Positions 8,759-18,414 are shown, counted from the first letter of the stretch. The stretch: DNA of 64,000 nt from Tepidicaulis marinus (GCF_000739695.1 NZ_BBIO01000012.1:48026-112025), one strand, 5' to 3'. A program made the numbers and translations. Notes: generated from the sequence alone by a model not told the origin.

Positions 8759-8879
8759 GTCCCACTCCCCTCATGGCCGAGCTTAACGGCCACCCCCAGT
8801 GCATCCCCCAGTGCCCGGCTGCGCTTTTCCCTCTCTTTTCCGGCGGGTTATAAGGCGCGCCTCTCTTCCGGCAGCCCGT

Positions 8880-8907
8880 CTTATACTAGATTCAGGGGTT
8901 TATCCAA
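8880..8907 (-). promoter_or_regulatory. Sigma-70-type promoter candidate for the MMPL transporter
   Basis: On the minus strand TTGGAT and TATAAG are separated by 16 bases, about 120 bases before the MMPL start codon. The rest of the 258-base gap up to 9016 shows no further gene. Confidence 0.45.
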
Positions 8908-9016
8908 GAATAATCCGGGCAACGAACATTTAACTCAATTGAAGACAAAATGGGGTGAGGGATGCGATATTTAGGCGCGGCACAGCCGCACCGGCAAGTC
9001 GGGAGCACGAAGAGGG

Positions 9017-10324
9017 ATGGCAGGCACGAACCTGCTAAGTGTTGGCACGGCTGAACTGGGCAAAATGCCCCTCCGGGAGTTCGTCAAGGGCTTGGAGGGG
9101 ATGAACCCGGAAGCGATCGTGCGCCTGCGCCGCGAACGCAAACTGACCGCCGAGCACGAACACGCTCTCGAAATCTTCCTGCGCGATCACCCGTCCAAAC
9201 GGCTGAAAAAGCCCGAGAAAGAATCGCGCCTGTCACCCCGCGGCCAGGCGCGCCTCGCCCGCCTGCGCGCCAGAGAGGAAACGGCCCAGCGTCAGAAAGC
9301 CGCCGACACGGTGCGCGATGCATTGACGTCCCAGCCATCCCAAAAACGGGAAGGCTATGTCGAGCTTTTCATCCGGCTGAAAGCTTGGTGGGAAGGTGTC
9401 GATGTGGAAATCGTGCGGCGCGAATACAACGAACGGCGCGCCAGCAATCAGCCGCCCGCCAAGAACCCCGACCTGAGCATCGAGATCGGCAACATTCACC
9501 CGCGCTTTGCCAATGACCGCTGGACCGATGCCCGCCTAGAAGTCGCCCAGATTCTTTGGGGGCAAGGCCATAGCCTGCCCGGCGGGCGGGACTTTGCCCT
9601 CAAGCTCGTCAAATCCCTGGCCTTGCGCCCGGAACACACGTTCGCCGATCTGTCCTCCGGCCTTGGCGGGGGGACCCGTGCCATTGCGCGGCGGTATCAG
9701 CTTTGGCTGGAAGGCTATGAGCGCGAGCCCGACCTGGCCGATTATGCCAATGACGTCTCCATCGATGAAGACATCGACGCCCAGGCACCGGTCCGCCATT
9801 ACGAAGTGGAAAAGCTCGCGCTGCAAGAAAACCGCTACGATGCGATCATGGTCCGCGAAATGCTGTTCTCCGTGGACGACAAGAAAGCGCTGCTGCAGGA
9901 TATCGGCCGGGCGCTGAAATCGGACGGCAACCTGCTTTTCACCGATTTCGTCCTCACCGACCGTTTGCAGGAAACCGAAACACTGGCCGCCTGGCGCGCC
10001 GCCGAACCGTTCCGCGCGCGCCCCTGGACGATGGACGAATACCGCCAAATGCTCTCGGATCTGCGCTACGTGGTACGCGTTTTCGAAGACATTACCGACG
10101 ATTACGTCGCCCATATCAATGCCGGCTGGATGCAAGCGCTCAAAGCCGTCAAAAGCGGCAAATTCTCCCGTGAGCAGGTCGATGCGCTGATGGAAGAAGG
10201 TCAGATGTGGCTTGCCCGCTCCCGCGCCCTGCAAGAGGGCCGGCTCAGACTTTTGCGCTGCCACGCCGTCATGCGCCACCGGGTGGACCGGGCCATGTCC
10301 GACGCCCTCAGGATCGACGGCTAA
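9017..10324 (+). CDS. SAM-dependent methyltransferase with long basic N-terminal region
   Basis: 435 residues. Residues 1-110 are charged and helical (RLRRERKLTAEHEHAL, RLKKPEKESRLSPRG) and match no domain I recognise. From about residue 165 a methyltransferase core appears: ILWGQGHSLPGGRDFALKLVKSLAL, then motif I TFADLSSGLGGGTRAIARRY around 208-222. The acidic end of beta-2 is GYEREPDL. The post-motif VREMLFSVDDKKALLQDIGRALKSDGNLLFTDFV follows. The core recalls phosphoethanolamine or sarcosine N-methyltransferases, but the glycine motif and N-extension differ. The substrate is unknown. It stands alone between the MMPL promoter region and the PadR operator. Confidence 0.7.
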   Translation: MAGTNLLSVGTAELGKMPLREFVKGLEGMNPEAIVRLRRERKLTAEHEHALEIFLRDHPSKRLKKPEKESRLSPRGQARLARLRAREETAQRQKAADTVRDALTSQPSQKREGYVELFIRLKAWWEGVDVEIVRREYNERRASNQPPAKNPDLSIEIGNIHPRFANDRWTDARLEVAQILWGQGHSLPGGRDFALKLVKSLALRPEHTFADLSSGLGGGTRAIARRYQLWLEGYEREPDLADYANDVSIDEDIDAQAPVRHYEVEKLALQENRYDAIMVREMLFSVDDKKALLQDIGRALKSDGNLLFTDFVLTDRLQETETLAAWRAAEPFRARPWTMDEYRQMLSDLRYVVRVFEDITDDYVAHINAGWMQALKAVKSGKFSREQVDALMEEGQMWLARSRALQEGRLRLLRCHAVMRHRVDRAMSDALRIDG

Positions 10325-10430
10325 CGCCGCTCCCCCATCCGGTAAGACACCCGCCATTCAATCTTGGTTAAGGCTAAGCCGGGTTTTCCAATTTCCATCC
10401 GGATTGCGGCAATTCCCCACTTGGCAAGAC

Positions 10431-10469
10431 CTATATCGGTCCTATATATCCCCTATCGGCCCGATATAG
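10431..10469. promoter_or_regulatory. Inverted repeat upstream of PadR regulator, probable autoregulatory operator
   Basis: CTATATCGG at 10431 and CCGATATAG at 10461 form perfect nine-base arms, 30 bases apart start to start. Between them are the related words CCTATATATC and CCTATCGG, so the region holds several overlapping half-sites. It lies 56 bases before the PadR start codon and probably overlaps the promoter. Confidence 0.55.
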
Positions 10470-10524
10470 CCCCCCGGCTTACCAGGGCAGTTGGCCCCCC
10501 GCGGCCGCATTCTGGGAATACAAA

Positions 10525-11163
10525 ATGGATGTGCGTACCCTTTGCCTCGGCGCCCTGACGCTGGGGGATGCGACGGGTTATGAAATCCGCAAAATGTTCG
10601 AAGAAGGCGTCTTCAGTCACTTTCTGGAGGCGAGCTACGGGTCTATCTATCCCGCGCTCACCCGCCTGACCGAAGAAGAACTGGTCACCTGCCATTCCGA
10701 ACAGCAGGAAAAGCGGCCCGACAAGAAGATTTATTCCGTCACGGATAAAGGCCGCGCCGCCTTCACCGAGGCGCTGCTCGAACCGCTGGCGGAGGACAAG
10801 TTCCGCTCGGAATTCCTGTTCGTCATGCTCTTCGCCCATTTGCTCACGCCCGAGCGGATCAAAGCGCTGATCGACGAAAAAGTGGAAGAGCACCGGCAAC
10901 TGTCCGAGCGGCTTTCCGGTCCGGCGGAAATCGGTACGCCCGCGGCCGACTTCATCAAGGATTTCGGCGCCGTGGTCCATAAGGCCTCGGTCGATTATCT
11001 GGAGAAAAACCGGCACAAGGTCGAGGCGATCGCCGGCGCTTCCCCGCCCCGCGCGTCCGAGCCCCGCGCGCCCGAAGCGCCGCAGGACGGGAATGCCGCC
11101 CGGCCCGCATCACAAAGTAAAAGCGATCACCGCAACCCGAAGGAGCTGGCCCGCATCCGCTGA
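10525..11163 (+). CDS. PadR family transcriptional regulator
   Basis: 212 residues. The N-terminal winged helix (residues 1-85) has the PadR signature: LGALTLGDATGYEIRKMF, ASYGSIYPALTRLTEEELV and KKIYSVTDKGRAAF. A helical dimerisation domain follows (95-165), then a proline- and alanine-rich tail (172-212) that looks disordered. PadR proteins repress efflux or detoxification genes and are released by small phenolics or drugs. It lies 84 bases upstream of an RND adaptor-permease pair on the same strand and is probably its local repressor. An extended inverted repeat precedes it. Confidence 0.88.
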   Translation: MDVRTLCLGALTLGDATGYEIRKMFEEGVFSHFLEASYGSIYPALTRLTEEELVTCHSEQQEKRPDKKIYSVTDKGRAAFTEALLEPLAEDKFRSEFLFVMLFAHLLTPERIKALIDEKVEEHRQLSERLSGPAEIGTPAADFIKDFGAVVHKASVDYLEKNRHKVEAIAGASPPRASEPRAPEAPQDGNAARPASQSKSDHRNPKELARIR

Positions 11164-11247
11164 CCGCTCCTGCATGTCGAAACCGAAAAGTTTCACAGTC
11201 AATAAGCCGCTTTCACGGTGGCACGCCAAGAAACGGACCAAGAGATT

Positions 11248-12357
11248 ATGATTATCAAACGCTCTTACATCATCGCCGCGGTGATCGCAGCCATCCTCTC
11301 GGCGTGGATCCTGTCCGGTCAGATTGGCGGTTCGGAAAGCGAGGTCGCGGAAAACGGCGATGCCGGCGGAACGGCGCAAACGGCCGAACCCGGCGAAGAG
11401 GTGTATGTGCAGGTGCGCACCTTCATCGCTCAACCCAAAACCACCAAGACCACCATAAGAGGCCGCACCGAGGCCATCCGCTCGGTGGAAGTGCGCGCGG
11501 AAACGGCGGGCACGGTCAAGGAAGTGCCTATCGAAGAAGGCGCCCCGGTTGAAGCAGGCGACACGATCTGCCGCCTCTCGCTCAATGCCCGCGACGCGCG
11601 TATGGCCGAAGCCGAGGCGCTGATGCGCCAGCGCTATCTCGAATATGATGCGGCCAAGAAACTCGCCGCCAAGGGCCACCGCTCCGAAACCCAGGCCGCC
11701 GCCGCCCGCGCCGCTTATGACGCCGCCGCCGCGCTGGTCAAACAGGCCGAGGTCGAGCTCGGTCACACCAAGATCAAGGCTCCTTTCGAAGGGGTGCTGG
11801 AAGAGCGGCTCGTCGAAGTGGGCGATTATCTGCGTGTGGGCGATCCTTGCGCGCGGATCGTCGATCTCGATCCCTTCCTCGTTGTCGGCCAGGTGCCTGA
11901 AAGCGAAGTGGGCAAGCTGCGCACCGGCACGGTGGGCGAGGCAAAGCTCATTACGGGCGAGGAAGTGCAGGGCCTCGTGCGTTACATCGCCAAGACGGCG
12001 GATGCCGCCACCCGCACGTTCCGCATCGAGCTGGAAGTGCCCAATGACGATCTTGCATTGCGTTCCGGCGTCACCGCGCAAATTACGGTACCCGCCAAGG
12101 AAGTGCCCGCGCACCGCCTGCCGCCTTCCATTCTGACACTGTCGGATGATGGCTCCGTCGGCGTACGCCTCGTAAACGCGAACAATATCGTCGAGTTCCA
12201 CCGCGTAACCATTCTGGAAGACACGCCCGCCGGCATCTGGGTGGCGGGCCTGCCGGAGCGGGCCGACATCATTACGGTCGGTCAGGAATATGTTGCCGCA
12301 GGCCAGAAGGTGCGCGTTTCCCGCACTGAGGAAACGACGCTGGGGAGCGCCCAATGA
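11248..12357 (+). CDS. RND efflux periplasmic adaptor (membrane fusion protein)
   Basis: 369 residues from the ATG giving MIIKRSYIIAAVIAAIL; a GTG ten codons earlier is possible, but AAGAGA sits near this ATG. A single N-terminal membrane anchor (about 5-25) is followed by barrel-sandwich halves (VRAETAGTVKEVPIEEGAPVEAGDTIC and LGHTKIKAPFEGVLEERLVEVGDYL). Between them is an alanine-rich hairpin, and after them a beta-barrel domain (VVGQVPESEVGKLRTGTVGEAKLITG). The product couples the inner-membrane pump to an outer-membrane channel. The stop overlaps the permease start (ATGA), indicating translational coupling. No TolC-type gene is present in the window. Confidence 0.92.
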   Translation: MIIKRSYIIAAVIAAILSAWILSGQIGGSESEVAENGDAGGTAQTAEPGEEVYVQVRTFIAQPKTTKTTIRGRTEAIRSVEVRAETAGTVKEVPIEEGAPVEAGDTICRLSLNARDARMAEAEALMRQRYLEYDAAKKLAAKGHRSETQAAAARAAYDAAAALVKQAEVELGHTKIKAPFEGVLEERLVEVGDYLRVGDPCARIVDLDPFLVVGQVPESEVGKLRTGTVGEAKLITGEEVQGLVRYIAKTADAATRTFRIELEVPNDDLALRSGVTAQITVPAKEVPAHRLPPSILTLSDDGSVGVRLVNANNIVEFHRVTILEDTPAGIWVAGLPERADIITVGQEYVAAGQKVRVSRTEETTLGSAQ

Positions 12358-15300
12358 ACGCTTTTATCGAAGCCTGCTTTTCCCATTCGCGCACCGTTCT
12401 GACCGTTATGGTTCTGATGGTGCTGGCCGGGATCAGCGCTTACATCTCCATCCCCAAGGAAGCGGACCCGGATATTCCCATCCCGGTCTTCTATGTTTCG
12501 ATCAGCCATGCGGGTATTTCGCCGGAGGATTCCGAACGGCTCCTGATCAAGCCCATGGAAACCGAGCTGCGCTCGCTGGAAGGGCTGAAAGAGCTGGTCA
12601 GCATCGCCTCGCTCGGCCATGCCGGCATCATTCTCGAATTCGATGTGGATTTCGACAAGGACACGGCGCTTGCCGATGTACGCGAGAAGGTGGACCTCGT
12701 GCGCCCGAAACTGCCCTCGGATGCGGATGAGCCTTCGGTGCGCGAGTTCAACACCGCGCTCTTTCCCGTGCTCATCGTCACGCTATCGGGCGATGTGCCC
12801 GAGCGCACGCTTTATCAGCATGCAAGGCGTCTGAAGGACGATATCGAGAACGTCTCGACCGTGCTCGAGGCGAAAATGGTCGGCCACCGCGAGGAATTGC
12901 TCGAAGTGGTGATCGACCCCGCGCGCCTTGAATCCTATCAGGTCTCTCAGCAGGAACTGATCAACGCCATCACGCTCAACAACCGGCTGGTGGCTGCCGG
13001 CGCGCTCGACACCGGCGAAGGGCGCTTCTCGGTCAAGGTTCCCGGCCTTATCGAAAGCCCCGAGGACGTTTACAACCTGCCGATCAAGGTCTCCGGCGAC
13101 GGCGCGGTGACGCTCGGCGACATCGCCGATATCCGCCGCACCTTCATGGACCCGACCGGTTTTGCCCAGTTCAACGGCAAACGCGCCATCGCCCTGCAAG
13201 TTACCAAGCGCATCGGCACGAATATCATCGAGAACAACGAGGCGGTGCGCGAGGTCGTGGAAAAAACCACCGGGCGCTGGCCGGATGCCATCAAGGTCGA
13301 TTACACGCTCGATGCTTCCGACTGGATCTACCGTTCGCTCAACTCGCTGGAAAACTCCATCATGACCGCCATCGCGCTTGTCATGGTGGTGGTGCTGGCC
13401 GCGCTCGGGCCCCGCTCGGCCATTCTCGTCGGTGTCGCCATTCCCACCTCCTTCGTCATCGGCTTCTTCTTCATGTCCGTTGTCGGCATGACCATGAACA
13501 TGATGGTGATGTTCGGACTTCTTCTCTCCGTCGGCATTCTCGTCGACGGGGCCATCGTGGTGGTGGAATATGCGGACCGCAAAATGGCCGAAGGGCTCGA
13601 CAGCCGCGCAGCTTATGCGCTCGCCGCCAAGCGCATGTTCTGGCCCATCGCCTCTTCCACCGGCACGACACTGGCCGCCTTCATGCCCATGCTCTTCTGG
13701 CCCGGGGTGAGCGGCGAGTTCATGTCCTATCTGCCCATCACCGTGATCGTCGTGCTGACGGCCTCCTTCGTCACGGCCATGATCTTCATGCCGGTTTTGG
13801 GCGGCATTTTCGGCAAGACGGACGAAGCCGACAATGATGTACTGAAAATGCTCGCCGGTGCGGAGACGGGGGATGTGCGCGCCCTGCCCGGTTTCACCGG
13901 CGCTTATGTGCGCGTCCTCGACCGGCTGATCCGTCACCCGGTTCTCGTCATGGCCGTTTCCGGCGTCATCCTCTTCACCACGTTCTTCGCTTACTCCACA
14001 TGGAACAATGGTGTCGAATTCTTCGTGGAAACGGAGCCGGAGCAGGCCATCGTGCTGGTGAGCGCGCGGGGTAATCTGTCCGCTAAAGAAACGCTCGCCC
14101 TTTCCAAGGACGTGGAAGACATCATTCTGGAAACGGAAGGGGTGAAGACCGTCTTCACCTCCACCGGCACCAGCCTCGGGTCGGGACCAGGATCGGGCGG
14201 GGAGAAGCCTGCCGATGTCATTGCCGAAATGCTGATGGAGCTGAAGCCTTACGAAGAACGGGGCCCCGGCGCGCCTATTCTCGATTCCATCCGCCAACGC
14301 GCCTCTCAGCTTCCCGGCATTCACGTGGAAGTGCGCAAGCGCGAAGACGGGCCGCCCACCGGCAAAGACGTGCAGGTGGAGCTGACAAGCCCGGACTACG
14401 AAGACCTGACGGCCGCCACCGCCATCGTGCGCAACTACATGGAAACGGAAGTCGAAGGTCTGATCGATTTTGAGGATTCCCGTCCCCTGCCCGGCATCGA
14501 ATGGGTATTGACCGTGGACCGGGAAATGGCGGGCCGCTTCGGCGCCGACATCACCTCGATCGGCGCGACCGTGCAGCTCGTCACCAACGGCATTCTGGTG
14601 GACAAGTACCGCCCGGACGATGCCGAGGACGAGGTGGATATACGCGTGCGCTTCCCCGAAAACTTCCGCACGCTCGATCAGCTCGACCAGCTCAAAGTGC
14701 AAACCGCGCAAGGTCTTGCGCCGCTTTCCAGCTTCGTCTCCCGCGAGCCGCAGCAAGAAGTCAGCACGATCGAGCGCATTGACGGGGTGCGCCGCATGAC
14801 GGTGAAAGCCAATACGGGCATCGACCCCGTCACCGGCGAAAAAATCAACGTCAATGCCAAGGCTCAGGAAGTTGCCGACTGGCTGGAAACCCAGGACCTG
14901 CCCGGCGATGTTAGCTGGCGCATGCGCGGGGCGAACGAAGAACAGGCCGAGTCCGCCGCCTTTTTGGGCCGGGCGCTGCTTGCCTCACTCTTCTTGATGT
15001 TCATCATCCTGCTGACGCAGTTCAACAGCTTCTATCATTCGGTGCTGACGCTTTCGACGGTGATCCTCTCCACCATTGGCGTGCTGCTCGGCATGCTGAT
15101 TACGGGGCAAACCTTCTCGGTGATCATGACGGGCACGGGCATCGTCGCGCTGGCCGGTATCGTGGTGAACAACTCCATCGTGCTCATCGACACCTACCAG
15201 CGCTTGATCGAAGAAGGATTGGAAGAAGTGGAAGCCGTGCTGCGCACCGCCGGTCAGCGGTTGCGGCCGATTTTGCTGACGACGATCACGACCATGTTCG

Positions 15301-15569
15301 GCCTCCTGCCCATGGCGCTCCAGGTCAATGTGGGTTTCTTCGACCGCTCGCTCAGCTTCGGCGGGCCGGTTTCGGCCTGGTGGGTGCAGCTTGCCACGGC
15401 CATTATTTTCGGCCTCGGCTTCTCCACCTTGCTGACACTGGTGTTGGTACCGGTCCTTTTGGCCCTGCCCTCGCGTATCAAGGACAGGTTCCACGGACAA
15501 ACGCTTTGGGAAAAGCTGGGGATTGCCCGCGCCAGGGACGGCGGTCACCACGGCTACCCGGCCGAATAA
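12354..15569 (+). CDS. RND efflux permease, HAE1/AcrB family
   Basis: 1071 residues, normal for AcrB-like pumps. The first helix spans about residues 10-32. The TM4 relay GLLLSVGILVDGAIVVVEYADRKMAEG carries the essential Asp. The second half repeats the fold, with TGIVALAGIVVNNSIVLIDTYQRL. The two large periplasmic loops with porter and docking subdomains are complete. It overlaps the adaptor gene by four bases and forms a PadR-controlled pair with it. Multidrug or solvent efflux powered by protons is the family role; the substrate cannot be stated. Confidence 0.94.
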   Translation: MNAFIEACFSHSRTVLTVMVLMVLAGISAYISIPKEADPDIPIPVFYVSISHAGISPEDSERLLIKPMETELRSLEGLKELVSIASLGHAGIILEFDVDFDKDTALADVREKVDLVRPKLPSDADEPSVREFNTALFPVLIVTLSGDVPERTLYQHARRLKDDIENVSTVLEAKMVGHREELLEVVIDPARLESYQVSQQELINAITLNNRLVAAGALDTGEGRFSVKVPGLIESPEDVYNLPIKVSGDGAVTLGDIADIRRTFMDPTGFAQFNGKRAIALQVTKRIGTNIIENNEAVREVVEKTTGRWPDAIKVDYTLDASDWIYRSLNSLENSIMTAIALVMVVVLAALGPRSAILVGVAIPTSFVIGFFFMSVVGMTMNMMVMFGLLLSVGILVDGAIVVVEYADRKMAEGLDSRAAYALAAKRMFWPIASSTGTTLAAFMPMLFWPGVSGEFMSYLPITVIVVLTASFVTAMIFMPVLGGIFGKTDEADNDVLKMLAGAETGDVRALPGFTGAYVRVLDRLIRHPVLVMAVSGVILFTTFFAYSTWNNGVEFFVETEPEQAIVLVSARGNLSAKETLALSKDVEDIILETEGVKTVFTSTGTSLGSGPGSGGEKPADVIAEMLMELKPYEERGPGAPILDSIRQRASQLPGIHVEVRKREDGPPTGKDVQVELTSPDYEDLTAATAIVRNYMETEVEGLIDFEDSRPLPGIEWVLTVDREMAGRFGADITSIGATVQLVTNGILVDKYRPDDAEDEVDIRVRFPENFRTLDQLDQLKVQTAQGLAPLSSFVSREPQQEVSTIERIDGVRRMTVKANTGIDPVTGEKINVNAKAQEVADWLETQDLPGDVSWRMRGANEEQAESAAFLGRALLASLFLMFIILLTQFNSFYHSVLTLSTVILSTIGVLLGMLITGQTFSVIMTGTGIVALAGIVVNNSIVLIDTYQRLIEEGLEEVEAVLRTAGQRLRPILLTTITTMFGLLPMALQVNVGFFDRSLSFGGPVSAWWVQLATAIIFGLGFSTLLTLVLVPVLLALPSRIKDRFHGQTLWEKLGIARARDGGHHGYPAE

Positions 15570-15591
15570 AGACACGCTTTGCGCCGTTTCA

Positions 15592-16134
15592 TCAGACGCC
15601 GATATATTGGCGTTCCTGGATGAAACGGTGCCAAGCCCCTGCATCCGGGCCGATGGGCGGGGCGGAAGGCGGCGCTTCGACGACAAAGAGTGCGGCGAGT
15701 ATCCGGTGGATGCCGCCATCTTCCCCCGCCATAGGCAGGGCCGCCGCTTCCAGCGTGTAGCTGAGGCCGATGCCGGCAATTCCTTCGATCGGAGATTGCA
15801 TCAGCGTCACAGCCGCGCTCGGTCCTTCCAGGACCCGGCGCATATGCTCGCGCAGCTCCTGCCGGCTTTCCTCCGTAACCAGACTGTCGAGAGACTGGCC
15901 GCGCAGCTCCCGCCCGTAAAAATCGACACATTCCGTGCCGGCAAGTCGGATCAAAAAGCCGTCATCGGGTTCGGCTTCCAGAACGAGAATATTGGGGAGC
16001 AAACGGGGAATGTGCAGCGGATCGAAATCCGCCCAGCGCGGCATACCGCCGTCCTTTGAAAGACTGCGCCAATAGCCGTACAGAGCCTCACACTTGTCGT
16101 TCGTGAAACGAATATGCGACGGCATGATGGTCAT
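15592..16134 (-). CDS. PAS_5-type domain protein
   Basis: 180 residues from the ATG of MTIMPSHIRF, chosen because GGGGGAG lies just upstream; an in-frame start 27 codons earlier lacks such a site. The body resembles the PAS_5 family common in Alphaproteobacteria: YGYWRSLSKDGGMPRWADFDPLHIPRLLPNILVLE, FLIRLAGTECVDFYGRELRGQSL, then the strand pair TLEAAALPMAGEDGG. Such proteins probably sense a small ligand or act as cell-cycle or motility accessory proteins; function is unproved. It is convergent with the RND permease and divergent from a winged-helix gene. Confidence 0.75.
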   Translation of the reverse strand: MTIMPSHIRFTNDKCEALYGYWRSLSKDGGMPRWADFDPLHIPRLLPNILVLEAEPDDGFLIRLAGTECVDFYGRELRGQSLDSLVTEESRQELREHMRRVLEGPSAAVTLMQSPIEGIAGIGLSYTLEAAALPMAGEDGGIHRILAALFVVEAPPSAPPIGPDAGAWHRFIQERQYIGV

Positions 16135-16291
16135 TAAACTCCCCCGCCCGTGATACAGCCCGCTCCTCCTCCAGAAGCGCTGCGCTCCATTACCGCCCGC
16201 GAAGGTCTTGCTCAAGTAATCCGCTCACCAATATGGTTAATTGAAATTGATCGTTTTTTAGTGCACATAGAAATCAAGCGCCTAACCCGCG

Positions 16292-16311
16292 CGAGTTTGT
16301 ACGCGTACTCG
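16292..16311. promoter_or_regulatory. Inverted repeat upstream of the winged-helix gene
   Basis: CGAGT and ACTCG flank a GTACGCGTAC palindrome, 30 bases before the start codon at 16341. Position suggests an operator or a -10 region feature; no factor can be assigned. Confidence 0.3.
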
Positions 16312-16340
16312 TTTTCCTTGGCCCATGGGTTTCACGACAA

Positions 16341-16766
16341 ATGAAGAAGCAGTACGGACGCTACTCGCGGCGAGTGTGGCAAGCCTATTTCAATTTTCTC
16401 GACACGCTTTACGACGTCAGAGAGTCGCTTATCGGCAGCGAGCTTGAAGCGGCGATCATGCGCGCATTGCTTGTACGCCGTTACATCGACCGGGCGGGCG
16501 GCACGAATGTCACCTCGCTCGCCGCCTCGCTCGGCCATCCGCGCGAGACGGTGAAACGCAAGGTGGATGCGCTGATCGCGGTCAATCACATTGCCAAGGA
16601 CGGGGACAATATGCTCACCGTCACGGATGAGTTCGTGCGCGAATGTTTTCCGGGCTACGCGCAAACTTTCGACCAGATTCTGCATCTCGCCGATACGATC
16701 CGCGAGGACCTGCGGCGCGGGGCGCAGATGGAAAACCCGGCAGGCGCGCAGCAGCGGCGCCTTTAG
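16341..16766 (+). CDS. Winged helix DNA-binding protein, MarR/Crp-like
   Basis: 141 residues. The centre (about 58-90, VTSLAASLGHPRETVKRKVDALIAVNHI) is a helix-turn-helix, followed by a wing-like hairpin (KDGDNMLTVTDEF). The N-terminal helices (FNFLDTLYDVRESLIGSELEAAIMRALL) may form a dimer interface. No cyclic nucleotide or ligand domain is seen. It is divergent from the PAS_5 gene across a 207-base spacer and could regulate it. The precise family is uncertain. It is nearly convergent with pssA, with three bases between the two stops. Confidence 0.65.
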   Translation: MKKQYGRYSRRVWQAYFNFLDTLYDVRESLIGSELEAAIMRALLVRRYIDRAGGTNVTSLAASLGHPRETVKRKVDALIAVNHIAKDGDNMLTVTDEFVRECFPGYAQTFDQILHLADTIREDLRRGAQMENPAGAQQRRL

Positions 16767-16769
16767 CCC

Positions 16770-17642
16770 CTAAAGTTTCAGCGGGTTCTTGTCCGCTTCC
16801 GCCGCGCTGCGGTTTGCAAGGTAGCGGTAACGCAGCGCGCCAATGGGCAGGCCCGCCATATAGATCAGGCAAAGTCCCGTCAGCATCGCCCAGGGATAGC
16901 TCACCAGCAGCGCGGCAAAGAGCGCGACGAGCAGCAGCACCGGCAGCACCTTGTCCCGGTGAATGCGCAGGCCCAGCCGCTTGCCGGAGAACGTCGGAAT
17001 GCGGCTGATCAAGAAAAACGCCACAACACCCGTATAAATGGCAACAAGAAGGGACGCGCTCTTCACATCGCTCACGCCCTGAAAGCTGAGATAAAGCGGC
17101 AGCATGACGAGCCCCGCCCCGGCGGGCGCCGGCACGCCGGTAAAGTAATTCGCCGCCCAGACCGGCTTGTCCGGGTCCTCGATGCCCACATTGAAGCGGG
17201 CAAGGCGCAGCGCGCAGCACACCGCATAGCCCAGAACCGCGATCCAGCCGAGCCCGCCGATCTCGTTCATGGTCCACAGATAAAGCACCATGACGGGGGC
17301 GACGCCGAAGTTCACGAAATCGGTCAGGCTGTCGAGCTCGGCGCCGAATTTCGTCGTGCCCTTCAACAGCCGGGCGATCCGCCCGTCGAGCCCGTCCAGA
17401 ATGGAAGCCACGAGAATGGCCCCCACCGCAATCTCGAACCGGCCTTCCAGCGCAAAGCGGATGGAGGTAAGCCCCGCGCAGAGCGCTAAAACCGTAATGC
17501 TATTGGGGATAAGCGAGCGGATGGGCAGCGGCTTCAGCGCCCGGCGGCGGAAATTGCGCCGCTGCAAGCGGGACGTGTCTTTACCGCCGGAAGGCGTACT
17601 CTCGCCCATAATATCTCCGTTCCGCTCTTTTTTACCCAGCAT
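16770..17642 (-). CDS. pssA: CDP-diacylglycerol-serine O-phosphatidyltransferase
   Basis: 290 residues. The CDP-alcohol phosphatidyltransferase signature DG-x2-AR-x8-G-x3-D-x3-D is complete in DGRIARLLKGTTKFGAELDSLTD. About eight membrane helices follow from residue 45 onward. The enzyme makes phosphatidylserine from CDP-diacylglycerol and serine in the inner membrane. The basic N-terminal extension (RRNFRRRALKPLPIRSLIPN) is usual for the type II subclass. It starts 14 bases after the psd stop, so the two consecutive steps to phosphatidylethanolamine are co-transcribed. Confidence 0.93.
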   Translation of the reverse strand: MLGKKERNGDIMGESTPSGGKDTSRLQRRNFRRRALKPLPIRSLIPNSITVLALCAGLTSIRFALEGRFEIAVGAILVASILDGLDGRIARLLKGTTKFGAELDSLTDFVNFGVAPVMVLYLWTMNEIGGLGWIAVLGYAVCCALRLARFNVGIEDPDKPVWAANYFTGVPAPAGAGLVMLPLYLSFQGVSDVKSASLLVAIYTGVVAFFLISRIPTFSGKRLGLRIHRDKVLPVLLLVALFAALLVSYPWAMLTGLCLIYMAGLPIGALRYRYLANRSAAEADKNPLKL

Positions 17643-17656
17643 GACCTTCGTTCATC

Positions 17657-18349
17657 CTAACGGACCAGGGCCTCACGGCGCCCTTCCGAGCTATCAGTAT
17701 CCGCAAGAACCGTTTCCCCGGCAATGGCCGTCTGGCCAACCGAAACCAGCGGCGACATGCCGGGCTCCAGATAGACATCGACGCGGCTGCCGAAGCGGAT
17801 GATGCCGTAGCGCTCGCCCGTCTCGTAGCTCTGCCCTTCCACCGCGTCGCTGACGATGCGCCGCGCCACAAGCCCGGCGATCTGCACGGCGACGAAGGTC
17901 TTGCCGTCCTCGGTCTCGATGGCAATCGCCGCGCGCTCGTTTTCATCGCTCGCCTTGTCGAGATCGGCATTGAGAAACTTGCCCGGCCGGTAGGCGGTGC
18001 GCGTCACGCGGCCGGCAATGGGAATGCGGTTCACATGGCAATTGAAAACATTCATGAAGATCGAGATGCGCGGGCGCGGCGTCTCGCCAAGGCCAAGCTC
18101 GGCGGGAGGCGCGGCTTCCGTGATCATGTTCACCACCCCGTCGGCGGGCGCAATGACGAGCCCGGCGCGCTGCGGCGTCAACCGGTCGGGATCGCGGAAG
18201 AAATAAACGCACCAGGCGGTGAGCAGAACCCCCAGCCAGCCAAGCGGCGCCCAGATCAAAAACAGGATCAGCGTGGCAATGGCAAAAGCTATAATAAAGC
18301 GCGTTCCTTCCCGGTGAATGGGTACGAGCAGGGAAGTGATGGCGTCCAT
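17657..18349 (-). CDS. psd: Phosphatidylserine decarboxylase proenzyme, short type
   Basis: 230 residues, the length of the short alphaproteobacterial Psd. It has an N-terminal hydrophobic pair of helices (about 18-50) and the [18 protein letters not shown] block with catalytic histidine. Near the C-terminus lies the self-cleavage site [10 protein letters not shown], where the serine becomes the pyruvoyl group. The enzyme turns phosphatidylserine into phosphatidylethanolamine. It precedes pssA in one operon and lies 65 bases after the ABC exporter stop. Confidence 0.93.
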   Translation of the reverse strand: MDAITSLLVPIHREGTRFIIAFAIATLILFLIWAPLGWLGVLLTAWCVYFFRDPDRLTPQRAGLVIAPADGVVNMITEAAPPAELGLGETPRPRISIFMNVFNCHVNRIPIAGRVTRTAYRPGKFLNADLDKASDENERAAIAIETEDGKTFVAVQIAGLVARRIVSDAVEGQSYETGERYGIIRFGSRVDVYLEPGMSPLVSVGQTAIAGETVLADTDSSEGRREALVR

Positions 18350-18414
18350 GGGTCTCTCCTTAGCGCAGGGCCGCCGTCATTGGGGGGCGGCAGGTGCTTT
18401 GCGTCTTTATCAGT

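Noticed and set aside
12783..14756. Long open frame on the minus strand inside the RND permease gene
   Set aside because: It mirrors the codon periodicity of the real gene, has a His/Asp-rich composition with no domain, and the plus-strand product is a complete AcrB-type pump.
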